NCBI GenBank assembly: GCA_002717185.1
Contig: PBDC01000008.1
Location: 48,602-67,709 of the forward strand
From: Rhodospirillaceae bacterium
Lineage (GTDB): Bacteria; Pseudomonadota; Alphaproteobacteria; UBA8366; GCA-2717185
Length of the DNA stretch: 19,108 nt
Direction of reading: 5' to 3'
The notes beneath the pieces were generated by a model, which was not told the origin of the DNA, searched no databases, and saw only the letters and a list, made by a program, of their open reading frames with translations. A program made the position numbers and the translations under genes. The first letter of the stretch is position 1. Every line of letters starts with the position of its first letter. This document shows positions 1-9,521 of this stretch, piece after piece.

Positions 1-531
1 GGGGTCAGGATCAAGCTTCCAGTCTCCCGTATGCATCACCAATCCTGCACTGGTCCGAATGAGACAAGCATTCGGTTCCGGGATCGAATGGGTTAGGGTA
101 ATCAGCTCAATGCCAAATGGTCCGACGTCGAAACGGCCGGATAGCGGAATCTCCGTGATCAACGCCTCGTCCTTAAGCCCTGCCTCCGCTAACTTGCGTC
201 GCAGGATATTGGCGGTAAAAGGTGTCGCGTAGAGTGGACAGCGCAGTCGCGGCCAAAGATGTGGGACAGCACCGATATGGTCCTCATGCGCGTGCGTTAG
301 AACCAGCCCGGCGAGCGCATCGGCACGCTCCTCAATGAAAGTTGGATCCGGCATGATCACGTCAATCCCAGGCGTCTCGTCGTCACCGAAGGTAATTCCA
401 AGATCGACCATCAGCCATGCCCCCGCATGGCCGTAGAGGTTGAGGTTCATGCCAATTTCACCCGCCCCACCGAGGGAAAGGAATAATAACTCGGAGTCGC
501 CAGGTTCCCCGGTTTCCGCGTACCCGTTCAT
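1..531 (-). CDS. rnj: Ribonuclease J, N-terminal part (runs off left edge)
   Basis: RNase J is a metallo-beta-lactamase/beta-CASP ribonuclease that matures and degrades RNA in the cytoplasm with 5'-3' exo- and endonuclease activity. The 177 codons present read without a stop to the window edge. Visible features are the start of the fold (LSLGGAGEIGMNLNLYGH), the metal-binding HAHEDH at residues 80-85 (His80, His82, Asp84, His85), a later His in LTHSIPEP, and HTGDWKLDP at 167-175 with Asp170 as a further metal ligand. The C-terminal beta-CASP domain and tail are missing because the window ends, not because of a mutation. The ATG at 531 overlaps the coaX stop as ATGA, which suggests translational coupling. 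A later in-frame ATG (GEIGMNL) would delete the first conserved strand, so 531 is preferred. The family assignment is secure; J1 versus J2 type is not distinguishable here. Confidence 0.93.
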   Translation of the reverse strand, partial: MNGYAETGEPGDSELLFLSLGGAGEIGMNLNLYGHAGAWLMVDLGITFGDDETPGIDVIMPDPTFIEERADALAGLVLTHAHEDHIGAVPHLWPRLRCPLYATPFTANILRRKLAEAGLKDEALITEIPLSGRFDVGPFGIELITLTHSIPEPNACLIRTSAGLVMHTGDWKLDPDP

Positions 532-1301
532 GTGCCAGTGTTCCGGGTATAGACTTCAAGCAGGCCGCGGATTGTGAGTTCTCTATCGGTTTGGTCGATG
601 AAGTCAGTCGATTCCGCGAAAAGTGCTGCCAACCCCCCCGTCGCGACAACCTTCATCGACGTGCCATATTCCTGTTTAATTCGCGCGATCATACCTTCGA
701 TCATCGCGATGTAGCCCCAGAAAATGCCAGACTTCATCGCCGGAATAGTCGATTTTCCGATCACCTCTGTCGTCGGCTCCACCCGAACGCGGGGCAGCTG
801 TGCAGATGCCATATGGAGCGCCTCGGCTGACAGGTTGATGCCTGGCGCGATAACGCCGCCGAAATAATTACCGTCCTTATCCAACACATCGAACGTCGTC
901 GCGGTGCCGAAATCTATCACAATCGTTGGCCCACCATAACGCTTATAGGCGGATACCGCCGTAACAAGCCGGTCTGCGCCAACATGGTCAGGCCGATCGA
1001 CAAGGACGCCAATACCCAGATCAACATTTTCCTCACCGACTACCAGGGGCAGTCCGCCAAAATAACGTTCGCATAACGAAACGAGGTTGAACAGGCCTTG
1101 CGGGACCACTGACGCAATAATACAGCCAGTGATAGATCCCTGTGGAATATCGCGTAATCGCATGAGTTGGCTCAACCAAACGGCGTATTCATCGGCCGTC
1201 CGGTTCGGATCATTCGCGCACCGAAAGACCCCTCTAAGCGTGTCTTCGCTGTAGACCGCAAAGACAACGTTGGTGTTTCCAGCATCGATCGCGAGCAACA
1301 T
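528..1301 (-). CDS. coaX: Type III pantothenate kinase
   Basis: This enzyme phosphorylates pantothenate with ATP, the first committed step of coenzyme A synthesis. The type III enzyme is a cytosolic member of the ASKHA (acetate kinase/hsp70/actin) fold. At 257 residues it has the usual family length. The N-terminus carries the phosphate loop DAGNTN (6-11), followed by GADR at 108-111 with the expected catalytic Asp110, IDFGTATTFDV starting at residue 129, and GGVIAPG at 148-154. The ATG at 1301 is separated by one base from the birA stop (TGATATG), and the stop overlaps the RNase J start by four bases, so the three genes are probably translated from one message. The BirA-CoaX pairing is known from many bacteria, sometimes as fusions. 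No unusual residues were seen. Confidence 0.96.
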   Translation of the reverse strand: MLLAIDAGNTNVVFAVYSEDTLRGVFRCANDPNRTADEYAVWLSQLMRLRDIPQGSITGCIIASVVPQGLFNLVSLCERYFGGLPLVVGEENVDLGIGVLVDRPDHVGADRLVTAVSAYKRYGGPTIVIDFGTATTFDVLDKDGNYFGGVIAPGINLSAEALHMASAQLPRVRVEPTTEVIGKSTIPAMKSGIFWGYIAMIEGMIARIKQEYGTSMKVVATGGLAALFAESTDFIDQTDRELTIRGLLEVYTRNTGT

Positions 1302-1302
1302 A

Positions 1303-2052
1303 TCAGGCGCTCCCTAAGAAGACGTCGCCCGCGGTAATACGCTGTTGGACGCCATCGGGCAATTCCAGTAGCAGGGCACCGTCCTCATCCATATCGCTAA
1401 ATCGTCCGGAAAGCTCTCGGTCGGGCAACCGGACCGTAATCGGCCCACCCAGCCCCGCGGCCCGGTTGATCCAAGCGCGTCGTACCGGCTTTATACCGCT
1501 ATTGAGCCACCAATCTCGCCATATGAACAAGCGATTCAAATAGCGTTCAAGGACTGTTTCCAGAGCTATGTTTTCTCCGCACTCCATATTAACGCCGGTC
1601 GCAGGATAGGCAGCAGTCTCCGGATGCGAGGCAACGTTAACGCCGCAGCCAATCACGATCCAGTGTACTGCGTCGCCATTACCCTGAGCTTCAAGTAAAA
1701 TACCCGCGATTTTCTGGCCATCTACCAGAATGTCGTTCGGCCATTTGCACACAACCTCAGCTTTGGAAGGCAGAACCGCCTCTAAGGCTTCAGCAAGCGC
1801 TACAGCGGCAACGAGCGAGAGCTGCGCTGCCTCCCCCGGCGGCCGGTCTGGTTGAAATATAGTCGACGTGTAGAGATTACCTATGGGCGAAGACCAGTCG
1901 CGGCCACGCCGACCCCGGCCTGCTGTCTGTTCTCGGGCCCAAACAACCGTCCCGTCCGCGGCACCGTTCTGCGCCCTATCGCGCGCCTCATCATTCGTCG
2001 AGTCGACCGAGTGAAGCTCGATTAACGTACAACCACCAGGCAAGGAAAGCAT
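1303..2052 (-). CDS. birA: Biotin-[acetyl-CoA-carboxylase] ligase, catalytic form without HTH
   Basis: This ligase activates biotin to biotinyl-5'-AMP and attaches it to a lysine of biotin-dependent carboxylases. The 249-residue protein starts directly with the catalytic domain. Visible motifs are STNDEA (18-23), the adenylate-binding loop GRGRRGR (45-51), KWPNDI (103-108) and the nearby active-site Lys114 in DGQKIAGIL, followed by a small C-terminal SH3-like part. There is no N-terminal winged-helix domain, so unlike the Escherichia coli protein it should not act as a repressor of biotin genes. The ATG at 2052 lies 15 nt after the nuoN stop, and the gene appears to be cotranscribed with complex I and with coaX. 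No alternative function is likely. Confidence 0.95.
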   Translation of the reverse strand: MLSLPGGCTLIELHSVDSTNDEARDRAQNGAADGTVVWAREQTAGRGRRGRDWSSPIGNLYTSTIFQPDRPPGEAAQLSLVAAVALAEALEAVLPSKAEVVCKWPNDILVDGQKIAGILLEAQGNGDAVHWIVIGCGVNVASHPETAAYPATGVNMECGENIALETVLERYLNRLFIWRDWWLNSGIKPVRRAWINRAAGLGGPITVRLPDRELSGRFSDMDEDGALLLELPDGVQQRITAGDVFLGSA

Positions 2053-2067
2053 TTGCGCGGTTTCTGA

Positions 2068-3528
2068 TCAGCCCGGCGTCGAGAAGAGCGCCGTCGCTGC
2101 GGCGCTCGCACTGTCGAGAAGTGGCGCCGGCCAAAGGAAAAACAGGATAGTCACGATCCCGGTCGCCACGATGATAAGCCGCAGCGGCCGCTCAATCGGC
2201 TTGTCGAGTATATCAACCAAATCATCGAAAAACACGATCTTGACGATGCGCAGGTAATAATAGGCTCCGACGACACTGGAAACGACGCCGATGACGGCAA
2301 GCGTATACAACTCTGCGTCGATCGCCGCCATGAAAATGAAGAACTTACCAAAAAAGCCTGCCATCGGGGGGATACCGGCGAGGGAGAACATAAAGATCAG
2401 AATACCTAGTGCCATCATGGGATGACTTTTCGCCGCGCCAGCCAGATCATCAATATTTTCGACCATACGGTCGTTGACCTTCATGCAAAGGATGCAAGCG
2501 AAGGCGCCCACATTCATAACGAGGTAGATCGCCATGTAGACCAGCACGCCGCGCAGCCCCTCTTCCGAGCCGGCCGCAAGACCGATGAGCGCGTAGCCGA
2601 CATGGCCAATAGAGCTATAGGCCATCAACCGTTTTATGTTTCGCTGTGCGATTGCGGCAAAGGCACCGAGCACCATAGATGCAACGGAGATCAGGATGAT
2701 GACCTGACGCCATTCTTCGATCAAACCGCCGAAAGGCTCCAGCATAACTCGCAGGAACAGCGCAATCGCAGCGATTTTCGGAGCAACGGCAAAAAAGGCC
2801 GTCACCGGCGTGGGCGCCCCTTCATAGACGTCAGGCGTCCACATGTGGAATGGTACGGCGGATACCTTGAAGGCGAGGCCCGCAGACAGGAATACGATCC
2901 CAACGACCAAACCAGCCGAGGCCTCAACGCTCTTGCCGTCGAATAGTCCCGAGAGCACTTCGAACTGCGTCGTCCCGGCAAAGCCGTAGATCATTGAGCA
3001 GCCGTACAGGAGTAATCCAGACGATAGCGCACCCAGGACGAAATATTTTAGACCTGCTTCCGAAGACCGAACTCGGTCGCGCTGGATCGCAGCGATCACG
3101 TAAAGCGATAAGCTTTGCAGTTCCAGTCCCATATAAAGCGAGATCAGATCGTTCGCCGAAATCATCATCATCATGCCGACGCTGGCATAGACGATGAGTA
3201 TTGGAAATTCGAACCTACCCATGCCTTCGCGCCGGACGAAACTGTCCCCCATTAGCAACACGAGCACCGCGCCGAGCAGCACCAGTACCTTCATGAAAAT
3301 GGCGAAGGAATCAGTTACGAAAAGCCCTGCAAAAGCGACTGATCGCTCGCCGGACGCCATGAACACATAATAGGCCAGTACGGCCACGAAGGAGGCAACA
3401 GTCAGGCCACTGACAACGCCCAGAGCACGCTTCTCAGGCGAGAAGACGCCAATCATCATCAGCACCATCCCTACCAGGGCAAGGAAGATTTCTGGCCCAG
3501 CGGCAAGCACGTCGGGAGTCGTAATCAT
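2068..3528 (-). CDS. nuoN: NADH-quinone oxidoreductase subunit N
   Basis: NuoN is one of the three antiporter-like, proton-pumping subunits of the complex I membrane arm (equivalent to mitochondrial ND2). The 486-residue protein is almost entirely hydrophobic, with about 14 predicted membrane spans. Diagnostic stretches are the helix containing [14 protein letters not shown], which carries the conserved acidic residue, the segment [20 protein letters not shown] with the conserved Lys and the TM7-8 loop, and [14 protein letters not shown]. The ATG at 3528 is preceded by AGGGGG at a suitable distance and lies 10 nt after the nuoM stop. It is the last complex I gene in the operon, and birA follows after 15 nt. 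Length is normal and no disruption was seen. Confidence 0.97.
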   Translation of the reverse strand: MITTPDVLAAGPEIFLALVGMVLMMIGVFSPEKRALGVVSGLTVASFVAVLAYYVFMASGERSVAFAGLFVTDSFAIFMKVLVLLGAVLVLLMGDSFVRREGMGRFEFPILIVYASVGMMMMISANDLISLYMGLELQSLSLYVIAAIQRDRVRSSEAGLKYFVLGALSSGLLLYGCSMIYGFAGTTQFEVLSGLFDGKSVEASAGLVVGIVFLSAGLAFKVSAVPFHMWTPDVYEGAPTPVTAFFAVAPKIAAIALFLRVMLEPFGGLIEEWRQVIILISVASMVLGAFAAIAQRNIKRLMAYSSIGHVGYALIGLAAGSEEGLRGVLVYMAIYLVMNVGAFACILCMKVNDRMVENIDDLAGAAKSHPMMALGILIFMFSLAGIPPMAGFFGKFFIFMAAIDAELYTLAVIGVVSSVVGAYYYLRIVKIVFFDDLVDILDKPIERPLRLIIVATGIVTILFFLWPAPLLDSASAAATALFSTPG

Positions 3529-3538
3529 CTGCTGCCCC

Positions 3539-5062
3539 CTACTGGTTCGCCGCCAGCGCCGAGCCGCTGCCGGCGGCGGCTAAGGCGCCATGATAGTTGT
3601 CAATAAGATTGGCAACCGATGCGGAAATCATGTCGAGGAACGGCGCCGGATATATGCCCATCCATAGGACAAGCACGACCAACGGCGTAAAAGTCGCGAT
3701 TTCCCGAGCGTTCAGATCGAGGATCGATTTCAAGTCCTCCTTTGTCAGATCGCCAAAAATGATCCTTCTATAGAGATAGAGCATGTAGGCCGCGCCAAGC
3801 ACCATGCCGGTCGCAATTAGGAAGGCAACCCAGGTATTGACCTCAAACGCGCCCAGCATAATCAGGAACTCTCCAACAAATCCGCTCGTTCCCGGAAGAC
3901 CGACAGAAGCCAACATGAACAGCATGAAGACAAACGCGTATTTCGGCATTCGATTGACAAGGCCGCCATAGCGCGTGATTTCGCGAGAATGGATGCGGTC
4001 ATAGACGACCCCGACGCACAGGAACAATGCGCCCGAGACAAATCCGTGGCTCAGCATCTGAATAATCGCACCCTCGACCGCCTGCTGATTAACGGCGAAA
4101 ATGCCGACCGTAACGAAGCCCATATGCGCCACCGATGAATAGGCGATCAGCTTCTTCATATCCTCCTGTGCCAGAGCGACCAGGGAGGTGTAGATCACAG
4201 CAACAATGCTCAAAGTGAATATCAGCGGCGTGAAGAAGTCCGAAGCGATCGGAAGCATAGGCAGCGAAAACCGCAAAAATCCATAGGCGCCCATCTTTAG
4301 CAGCACACCGGCCAGGATTACCGACCCCGCCGTCGGCGCTTCGACATGAGCATCCGGCAGCCAGGTATGCACCGGCCACATGGGCACCTTAACCGCGAAG
4401 GAGGCGAAGAACGCGAGCCACAGCCAGGTCTGTAGCGCCGGATCGAAGTTAAACTGCATCAGGGCCGGTACGTCGGTGGTGCCTGCTACAATGTACATGG
4501 CGATAATCGCCAGCAGCATCAGAACCGACCCCAACAGCGTGTAAAGAAAAAACTTGAACGCCGCATATACCCGTCTAGGACCGCCCCACACACCGATGAT
4601 CAAGAACATCGGTATCAGCACGGCTTCAAAGAAAATATAGAAGACCATAAAATCCAGCGCGCAGAACATTCCGACCATCATCGTCTCAAGGACGAGGAAG
4701 GCGATCATGTACTCTTTCACTCGCTCCTGGATGGCCGTCCAGCTTGCCAATATGCAAATTGGCGTAAGCAAGGTCGATAGCAGCACGAAAAACACCGAGA
4801 TCCCATCAACGCCCATCAGATAGGCGATCTTGTATTCGGGCAGCCAATCATGTTGTTCGACAAACTGGAAGTCTGCCGTGCCAGGCTCGAAATTGAACCA
4901 AAGAACAAGCGACGCGAGGAAGGTGACAAGTGAAACCCAGAACGCCCCCCAACGGGAATTGCGCGCGACATCCTCCACGTCACCCCGCACAAACAGGAGG
5001 ATCATTATCGCTCCAGCAAGCGGCAAAAATGTGACGAAGGACAGAAGCGGAAAATCAGTCAT
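3539..5062 (-). CDS. nuoM: NADH-quinone oxidoreductase subunit M
   Basis: NuoM is an antiporter-like subunit of the proton-pumping arm (ND4 homologue), placed between NuoL and NuoN in the complex. The 507-residue polytopic protein has the conserved glutamate of TM5 at 146 ([11 protein letters not shown]). The central lysine is at 225 in [20 protein letters not shown], a second lysine is at 256 in GVLLKMGAY, and [11 protein letters not shown] is also present. These match the residues shown to be needed for proton transfer in the Escherichia coli subunit. The start ATG at 5062 is four bases after the nuoL stop. The C-terminal tail ends in a short Ala/Ser/Gly-rich stretch. Length and composition are typical. 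Confidence 0.97.
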   Translation of the reverse strand: MTDFPLLSFVTFLPLAGAIMILLFVRGDVEDVARNSRWGAFWVSLVTFLASLVLWFNFEPGTADFQFVEQHDWLPEYKIAYLMGVDGISVFFVLLSTLLTPICILASWTAIQERVKEYMIAFLVLETMMVGMFCALDFMVFYIFFEAVLIPMFLIIGVWGGPRRVYAAFKFFLYTLLGSVLMLLAIIAMYIVAGTTDVPALMQFNFDPALQTWLWLAFFASFAVKVPMWPVHTWLPDAHVEAPTAGSVILAGVLLKMGAYGFLRFSLPMLPIASDFFTPLIFTLSIVAVIYTSLVALAQEDMKKLIAYSSVAHMGFVTVGIFAVNQQAVEGAIIQMLSHGFVSGALFLCVGVVYDRIHSREITRYGGLVNRMPKYAFVFMLFMLASVGLPGTSGFVGEFLIMLGAFEVNTWVAFLIATGMVLGAAYMLYLYRRIIFGDLTKEDLKSILDLNAREIATFTPLVVLVLWMGIYPAPFLDMISASVANLIDNYHGALAAAGSGSALAANQ

Positions 5063-5066
5063 CGCA

Positions 5067-7013
5067 TCAGCTCTTCATGAGGAAGTAGAAGGTGACGAGG
5101 ACCACCACGCCGATCAACATCGCGAAAGCGTAGTGATAGAGATAACCGCTCTGTAAAGCACTGGCTCGCTTCGATGCCCGTATCGCTGTCGCAGCGATGC
5201 CGTCCGGACCGACCCCATCGATCACCGCACCGTCGCCAGATTTCCAGAAACTACGGCCGAGATAGAACGACGGACGGACGAAAAGCCAGTCATAGATCTC
5301 GTCGAAATACCATTTATTGTATGACAACAGATAAACGGGCCGCAGCTTTTGTGCCCAAACTGCAGGCAGGTCGGTATGGACGATGTACATGTAGTAGGCC
5401 AACCCGATCCCACCGATGCCCACGGCCAGTGGCAATACCTTGACCCAGATCGGCACATTGTGCGCTTCGGCCAACGCCGTATGGTGCGGCAAAATCTGGA
5501 TCGATTCACCCCAGAACTGGGCGAGACCGTCACCAACGAACAGGTTATAGCCCAGCGCACCCGCGAAAATGGCGCCAGCTGCTAACAGATAGAGCGGCCA
5601 GATCATCACTGCTGGTGACTCATGCACATGAGCCAAGGTATTCTCGTCACAGCGCGGCTTGCCGTGGAAGGTCATAAACAACAGCCTCCAGGAATAGAAC
5701 GCCGTCATAAATGCGGCGGCAATGCCCAGCCAGAAGGCATACATACCAATGCCGCTGCTTGCCGCAAAGGCCGACTCGATGATGACATCCTTCGAATGGA
5801 AACCAGCAAAGCCAATCAGCGTGCCCGGGATACCGATACCGGCAAGCGCCAAACTTCCAATCAGCATCAAGGCGTACGTGACCGGGATCAACCTCCCTAG
5901 CCCCCCCATATTGCGCATGTCCTGCTCATCCGACATCGCGTGGATCACTGAACCAGAGCCGAGGAACAGCAGCGCCTTGAAGAAGGCATGGGTCATCAAA
6001 TGGAATATCGCCGCCGGGTATGCCGAAACACCAACGGCAAAGAACATGTAGCCGAGTTGGGAACAAGTCGAATAGGCGATGACCCGTTTGATGTCATATT
6101 GCGTTAGACCGATCGTGGCAGCCATGAAGGCAGTCGAGGCGCCTACGAGGGTCACGACCATCAGTGCCGTTTCCGATTGCTCGAAAAGTGGCGACAAGCG
6201 CACCACCATGAATACACCAGCGGTTACCATGGTTGCGGCGTGGATCAGTGCAGAGACCGGCGTCGGCCCTTCCATGGCATCTGGTAGCCAGGTGTGCAGG
6301 CCGATCTGCGCCGACTTGCCCATGGCACCGACGAACAACAACAAACAGGTAATAGTAAGCGCATGGAACTCCATGCCGAGGAATACCAACGTTGCGTCCG
6401 CCTTACTGGCCGCCGCCCCGAAGATCGCATCGAGTTGCACTGTGCCGAACAAGACGAAGGTCGCGAAGATGCCCAACGCAAATCCGACATCACCAACTCG
6501 GTTGACCAGGAACGCCTTGATAGCTGCCGCATTGGCAGAAGGCCGTTTGTACCAGAAGCCAATCAGCAGGTAGGAGCAAAGGCCAACGCCTTCCCAACCG
6601 AAGAACAGCTGCACCAGATTATCCGCTGTCACCAACATCAGCATGCTGAAAGTGAACAGGCTCAGATAGGCGAAGAAACGTGGAATTGCATCATCGTGAT
6701 GCATGTATCCAATTGAGTATATGTGCACTACGGCGGACACCGTGGTCACAACGATCAACATAACCGCGGTCAGCGTATCAACTTTGAGCGACCAATAGAA
6801 TTCAAGGTCACCGGACGTTACCCATTCGAGCAGGACCACTGTTCGTGGGTCGCCGCCGAGCGCCACAGCGACAAACAGGTACCAGGAAATCAACGCGGAA
6901 ATTACAAGCAGGCCGCAGGTGATGATCATCGACGCTTTGTCACCGATTGCTCGCCCGAAAAACCCGGCGATGAACGCACCCAGCAGCGGCAGGAATACGA
7001 TTGCAGCTTCCAT
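5067..7013 (-). CDS. nuoL: NADH-quinone oxidoreductase subunit L
   Basis: NuoL is the distal antiporter-like subunit of complex I (ND5 homologue). It has an additional C-terminal amphipathic helix that runs along the membrane arm, and the final anchoring span is visible here as a hydrophobic end ([18 protein letters not shown]). The protein has 648 residues. Glu141 in [16 protein letters not shown] and Lys233 in [21 protein letters not shown] correspond to the essential residues of TM5 and TM7. [15 protein letters not shown] marks the broken helix region. The ATG at 7013 follows the nuoK stop after five bases. A run of seven cytosines (plus strand) occurs near 5899 inside the gene, but the frame is intact through it. 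Confidence 0.97.
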   Translation of the reverse strand: MEAAIVFLPLLGAFIAGFFGRAIGDKASMIITCGLLVISALISWYLFVAVALGGDPRTVVLLEWVTSGDLEFYWSLKVDTLTAVMLIVVTTVSAVVHIYSIGYMHHDDAIPRFFAYLSLFTFSMLMLVTADNLVQLFFGWEGVGLCSYLLIGFWYKRPSANAAAIKAFLVNRVGDVGFALGIFATFVLFGTVQLDAIFGAAASKADATLVFLGMEFHALTITCLLLFVGAMGKSAQIGLHTWLPDAMEGPTPVSALIHAATMVTAGVFMVVRLSPLFEQSETALMVVTLVGASTAFMAATIGLTQYDIKRVIAYSTCSQLGYMFFAVGVSAYPAAIFHLMTHAFFKALLFLGSGSVIHAMSDEQDMRNMGGLGRLIPVTYALMLIGSLALAGIGIPGTLIGFAGFHSKDVIIESAFAASSGIGMYAFWLGIAAAFMTAFYSWRLLFMTFHGKPRCDENTLAHVHESPAVMIWPLYLLAAGAIFAGALGYNLFVGDGLAQFWGESIQILPHHTALAEAHNVPIWVKVLPLAVGIGGIGLAYYMYIVHTDLPAVWAQKLRPVYLLSYNKWYFDEIYDWLFVRPSFYLGRSFWKSGDGAVIDGVGPDGIAATAIRASKRASALQSGYLYHYAFAMLIGVVVLVTFYFLMKS

Positions 7014-7018
7014 CCCGC

Positions 7019-7330
7019 CTAACCCTTCATCACATTGATGTCTTCAACCGCAATCGAACCACGGTTACGGTAATAAACGACGAGGATTGCCAAACCGATC
7101 GCCGCTTCCGCCGCTGCTACAGTGAGAATGAACATTGCAAATATCTGCCCCATCAAATCGCCAAGATGGGTCGAAAATGCAACCAGATTGATATTGACCG
7201 CCAGCAGCATCAATTCGATAGACATCAAAATGATGATGACATTTTTACGGTTCAAGAAGATCCCGAATAAGCCAAGCGTAAACAGGATCGCTGCGACCGT
7301 CAGATAATGAGCGAGGCCGATGTCCAGCAT
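7019..7330 (-). CDS. nuoK: NADH-quinone oxidoreductase subunit K
   Basis: NuoK is a small three-span membrane subunit (ND4L homologue) that contributes part of the central proton path. With the ATG at 7330 the protein is 103 residues. It carries the two membrane glutamates known to be important in the family, Glu39 ([11 protein letters not shown]) and Glu75 ([13 protein letters not shown]). A GTG at 7342 would add four residues but would overlap the nuoJ coding region. The ATG at 7330 lies one base after the nuoJ TGA (TGACATG) and gives the usual N-terminus just before IGLAHYL, so it is preferred. nuoL begins five bases after the stop. Confidence 0.96.
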   Translation of the reverse strand: MLDIGLAHYLTVAAILFTLGLFGIFLNRKNVIIILMSIELMLLAVNINLVAFSTHLGDLMGQIFAMFILTVAAAEAAIGLAILVVYYRNRGSIAVEDINVMKG

Positions 7331-7331
7331 G

Positions 7332-7946
7332 TCAGATACCACTACCCGTCGTCACTTTGACGACCTCAATCGCGTCTTCCGGTCGGCGCGCCACTTGGTC
7401 GCTGATCCGTTGCTTGCGGACCCCCGCCCGCGAGCGCAGTGTCAGCACAATGGCACCAACCATAGCAACTAAAAGCACCAGACCCGCCGTCTGAAAAAGG
7501 TAGATGTATTTGGTGTAGATCAACCTGCCAATCGCTTCGGTATTGGTCACCTGATCGATAGGCGGAATTGGCGCTGCGGCGACTGTCTCTGCCTGCGGAA
7601 TAACGACCCATCCGCCGCCAACGACCAAGAGCTCAGCCAATAGGATCAGGCCAACCAAGGCGCCCACCGGCAAATATTGTGCAAAACCACTACGCAATTC
7701 GACGAAGTTGATGTCAAGCATCATAACAACAAACAGGAAAAGTACCGCGACTGCGCCGACATAGACTATGACCAGGATCATCGCCAGAAACTCGGCCCCC
7801 ATCAGCACGAATAGACCGGCGCTATTGAAGAATGCCAGTATTAAAAACAACACCGAGTGCACCGGATTACGCGAAGCGATCACCAGCACGCCCGCAGCTA
7901 CCGCCACGAATGCGAAAAGATAGAACGCCAAGGCTTGAATGATCAT
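7332..7946 (-). CDS. nuoJ: NADH-quinone oxidoreductase subunit J
   Basis: NuoJ (ND6 homologue) is a five-span membrane subunit. Its third helix, with a pi-bulge, is thought to couple quinone chemistry to proton transfer. The 204-residue sequence shows the family pattern: a hydrophobic N-terminus, [20 protein letters not shown], then [25 protein letters not shown] residues (here with MGAEFLAM), and MMLDINF. Further spans follow at roughly 94-112 and 148-168, then a basic cytoplasmic tail. The ATG at 7946 has GGAGGGG upstream. The 39-nt gap to nuoI is the largest spacing within the nuo genes but contains nothing beyond this ribosome-binding site. Confidence 0.96.
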   Translation of the reverse strand: MIIQALAFYLFAFVAVAAGVLVIASRNPVHSVLFLILAFFNSAGLFVLMGAEFLAMILVIVYVGAVAVLFLFVVMMLDINFVELRSGFAQYLPVGALVGLILLAELLVVGGGWVVIPQAETVAAAPIPPIDQVTNTEAIGRLIYTKYIYLFQTAGLVLLVAMVGAIVLTLRSRAGVRKQRISDQVARRPEDAIEVVKVTTGSGI

Positions 7947-7985
7947 GTAGTCCCCTCCACGCTTGCCCTCACAAACGCGCCATAA

Positions 7986-8474
7986 TTACCGATAGGGCAA
8001 GTCCTGTTCTATGTTGGAGGCGATCTCCGCTTCCCAGCGTTCACCGTTCGCCAAAAGCTTGTCCTTGTCGTAGAAAAGTTCCTCGCGTGTCTCGGTCGCG
8101 AACTCGTAATTTGGTCCCTCCACGATAGCATCCACCGGACAAGCTTCCTGGCAGAAACCGCAATAGATGCATTTCGTCATATCGATATCGTATCGAGTGG
8201 TCCGTCGGCTGCCATCCTCACGCGGTTCCGCCTCAATCGTGATCGCCTGCGCAGGGCAAATTGCCTCGCAAAGCTTGCAGGCGATACAACGTTCTTCGCC
8301 GTTCGGATAGCGTCTTAGCGCGTGCTCTCCCCGAAAACGCGGTGACAATGGGCCTTTTTCGTAGGGATAATTGATCGTATGCTTTGGCCGGAACATAGAG
8401 CGCAAGGTTAGGGACATGCCCTGAACCAACTCGCCAAGCAAGAGACCTTTTACCGTGCGTTCTAGCAGCGCCAT
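7986..8474 (-). CDS. nuoI: NADH-quinone oxidoreductase subunit I (8Fe ferredoxin type)
   Basis: NuoI (TYKY/NDUFS8 homologue) holds clusters N6a and N6b and passes electrons from NuoG towards NuoB. In 162 residues it carries two complete 4Fe-4S motifs, [12 protein letters not shown] (Cys63, 66, 69, 73) and [12 protein letters not shown] (Cys102, 105, 108, 112). The N-terminal amphipathic part ([19 protein letters not shown]) is the membrane-docking helix. The start at 8474 is preceded by an unusual run of eight G residues, which probably acts as the ribosome-binding site and is reported as a separate observation. nuoH lies 21 nt upstream and nuoJ 39 nt downstream. Confidence 0.97.
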   Translation of the reverse strand: MALLERTVKGLLLGELVQGMSLTLRSMFRPKHTINYPYEKGPLSPRFRGEHALRRYPNGEERCIACKLCEAICPAQAITIEAEPREDGSRRTTRYDIDMTKCIYCGFCQEACPVDAIVEGPNYEFATETREELFYDKDKLLANGERWEAEIASNIEQDLPYR

Positions 8475-8495
8475 ATCATACCCCCCCCAAATAAC

Positions 8496-9521
8496 TCACG
8501 CGCCCGGGACCTTACCGAGCAAAAACAACCAGCCAGCCACCACGACGACCCAGACCAGCGAGAACGGTAAGAAAACTTTCCAGCCCAACCGCATCAGTTG
8601 ATCGTAGCGATAACGGGGGAAGGTCGCCCGCACCCACAAGAAGACGAACAGGCAGAAAGCAATCTTCCCAGCGAACCAGATCGGTCCAGGAACCCAAGTG
8701 AACGGCGCAAGATCGAACGGCGCCATCCAACCGCCAAGGAATAGGATCGACGTCATTGCCGACATTAAGATCATGTTCGCGTATTCACCAAGGAAGAACA
8801 TTCCGAAGGTCATCGCCGAATATTCGACGTTGTAACCAGCCACTAGTTCCGCTTCTGCCTCCGGCAAATCGAACGGCGCACGATTTGTCTCCGCCAGTGT
8901 CGAGACGAAAAAGATTATCGCCATCGGGAACAGAATGCCGCAGAAATGCCAGTTCCAAAAACCGCCCGCTTGCGCTTCAACAATCGTCGATAGGTTCAAC
9001 GAGCCTACAAAAAGAAGCACCGTAATAATGACGAAGCCCATCGAGACCTCGTAGGACACCATCTGTGCGGCAGAGCGGAGAGCGCCCAGGAAGGCGTATT
9101 TCGAATTCGAAGCCCAGCCGGCCATAATGATGCCATAAACACCAAGGGATGAAATGGCAAAAAGATAAAGAATTCCGACATTTATATCAGAAAGAACAAG
9201 TCCTGCATCAAATGGTATTACCGCCCAGGCGACGAGCGCCAAAATGAACGTGACCATCGGCGCAGCGAAAAACATGCCCCGGTTTGAGCTCGCCGGAATA
9301 ATGGTTTCTTTGAACATCAACTTGATGCCATCGGCGATAGGCTGCAACAGGCCAAAGGGACCGACGACATTAGGGCCCTTGCGTAATTGCATCCACCCCA
9401 TGACCTTGCGCTCGGCTAAGGTCAGGTATGCAACTCCGCCAAGCAGTGGCGCGACAATCAGCACGATGTAGAAGACGATAACGATCGTCGGCCAAACGTA
9501 TATGTCCCAAAACTCAGCCAT
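8496..9521 (-). CDS. nuoH: NADH-quinone oxidoreductase subunit H
   Basis: NuoH (ND1 homologue) is the membrane subunit that forms the entrance of the quinone chamber. With the ATG at 9521 it has 341 residues and about eight membrane spans. The conserved loop segments are [15 protein letters not shown] followed by QPIADGIKL, and the acidic cytoplasmic loop [20 protein letters not shown] with NVEYS. The reading frame is open 69 bases further upstream, but that extension lies inside nuoG and has no counterpart in the family. The start chosen begins [11 protein letters not shown], as is usual in alphaproteobacteria. It overlaps the nuoG stop by eight bases, which suggests coupled translation. Confidence 0.96.
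   Translation of the reverse strand: MAEFWDIYVWPTIVIVFYIVLIVAPLLGGVAYLTLAERKVMGWMQLRKGPNVVGPFGLLQPIADGIKLMFKETIIPASSNRGMFFAAPMVTFILALVAWAVIPFDAGLVLSDINVGILYLFAISSLGVYGIIMAGWASNSKYAFLGALRSAAQMVSYEVSMGFVIITVLLFVGSLNLSTIVEAQAGGFWNWHFCGILFPMAIIFFVSTLAETNRAPFDLPEAEAELVAGYNVEYSAMTFGMFFLGEYANMILMSAMTSILFLGGWMAPFDLAPFTWVPGPIWFAGKIAFCLFVFLWVRATFPRYRYDQLMRLGWKVFLPFSLVWVVVVAGWLFLLGKVPGA

Noticed and set aside
458..649. Minus-strand ORF of 63 codons across the coaX-rnj junction
   Set aside because: It is out of frame with both coaX and RNase J; the RNase J frame starting at 531 explains the region.
2422..2946. Plus-strand ORF of 174 codons opposite nuoN
   Set aside because: It is an antisense shadow of a clearly identified gene, has no recognisable family features and is rich in His, Arg and Gln as expected from antisense frames.
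6079..6716. Two long plus-strand ORFs opposite nuoL
   Set aside because: Both are shadows of nuoL with low-complexity composition and no start signals of note.
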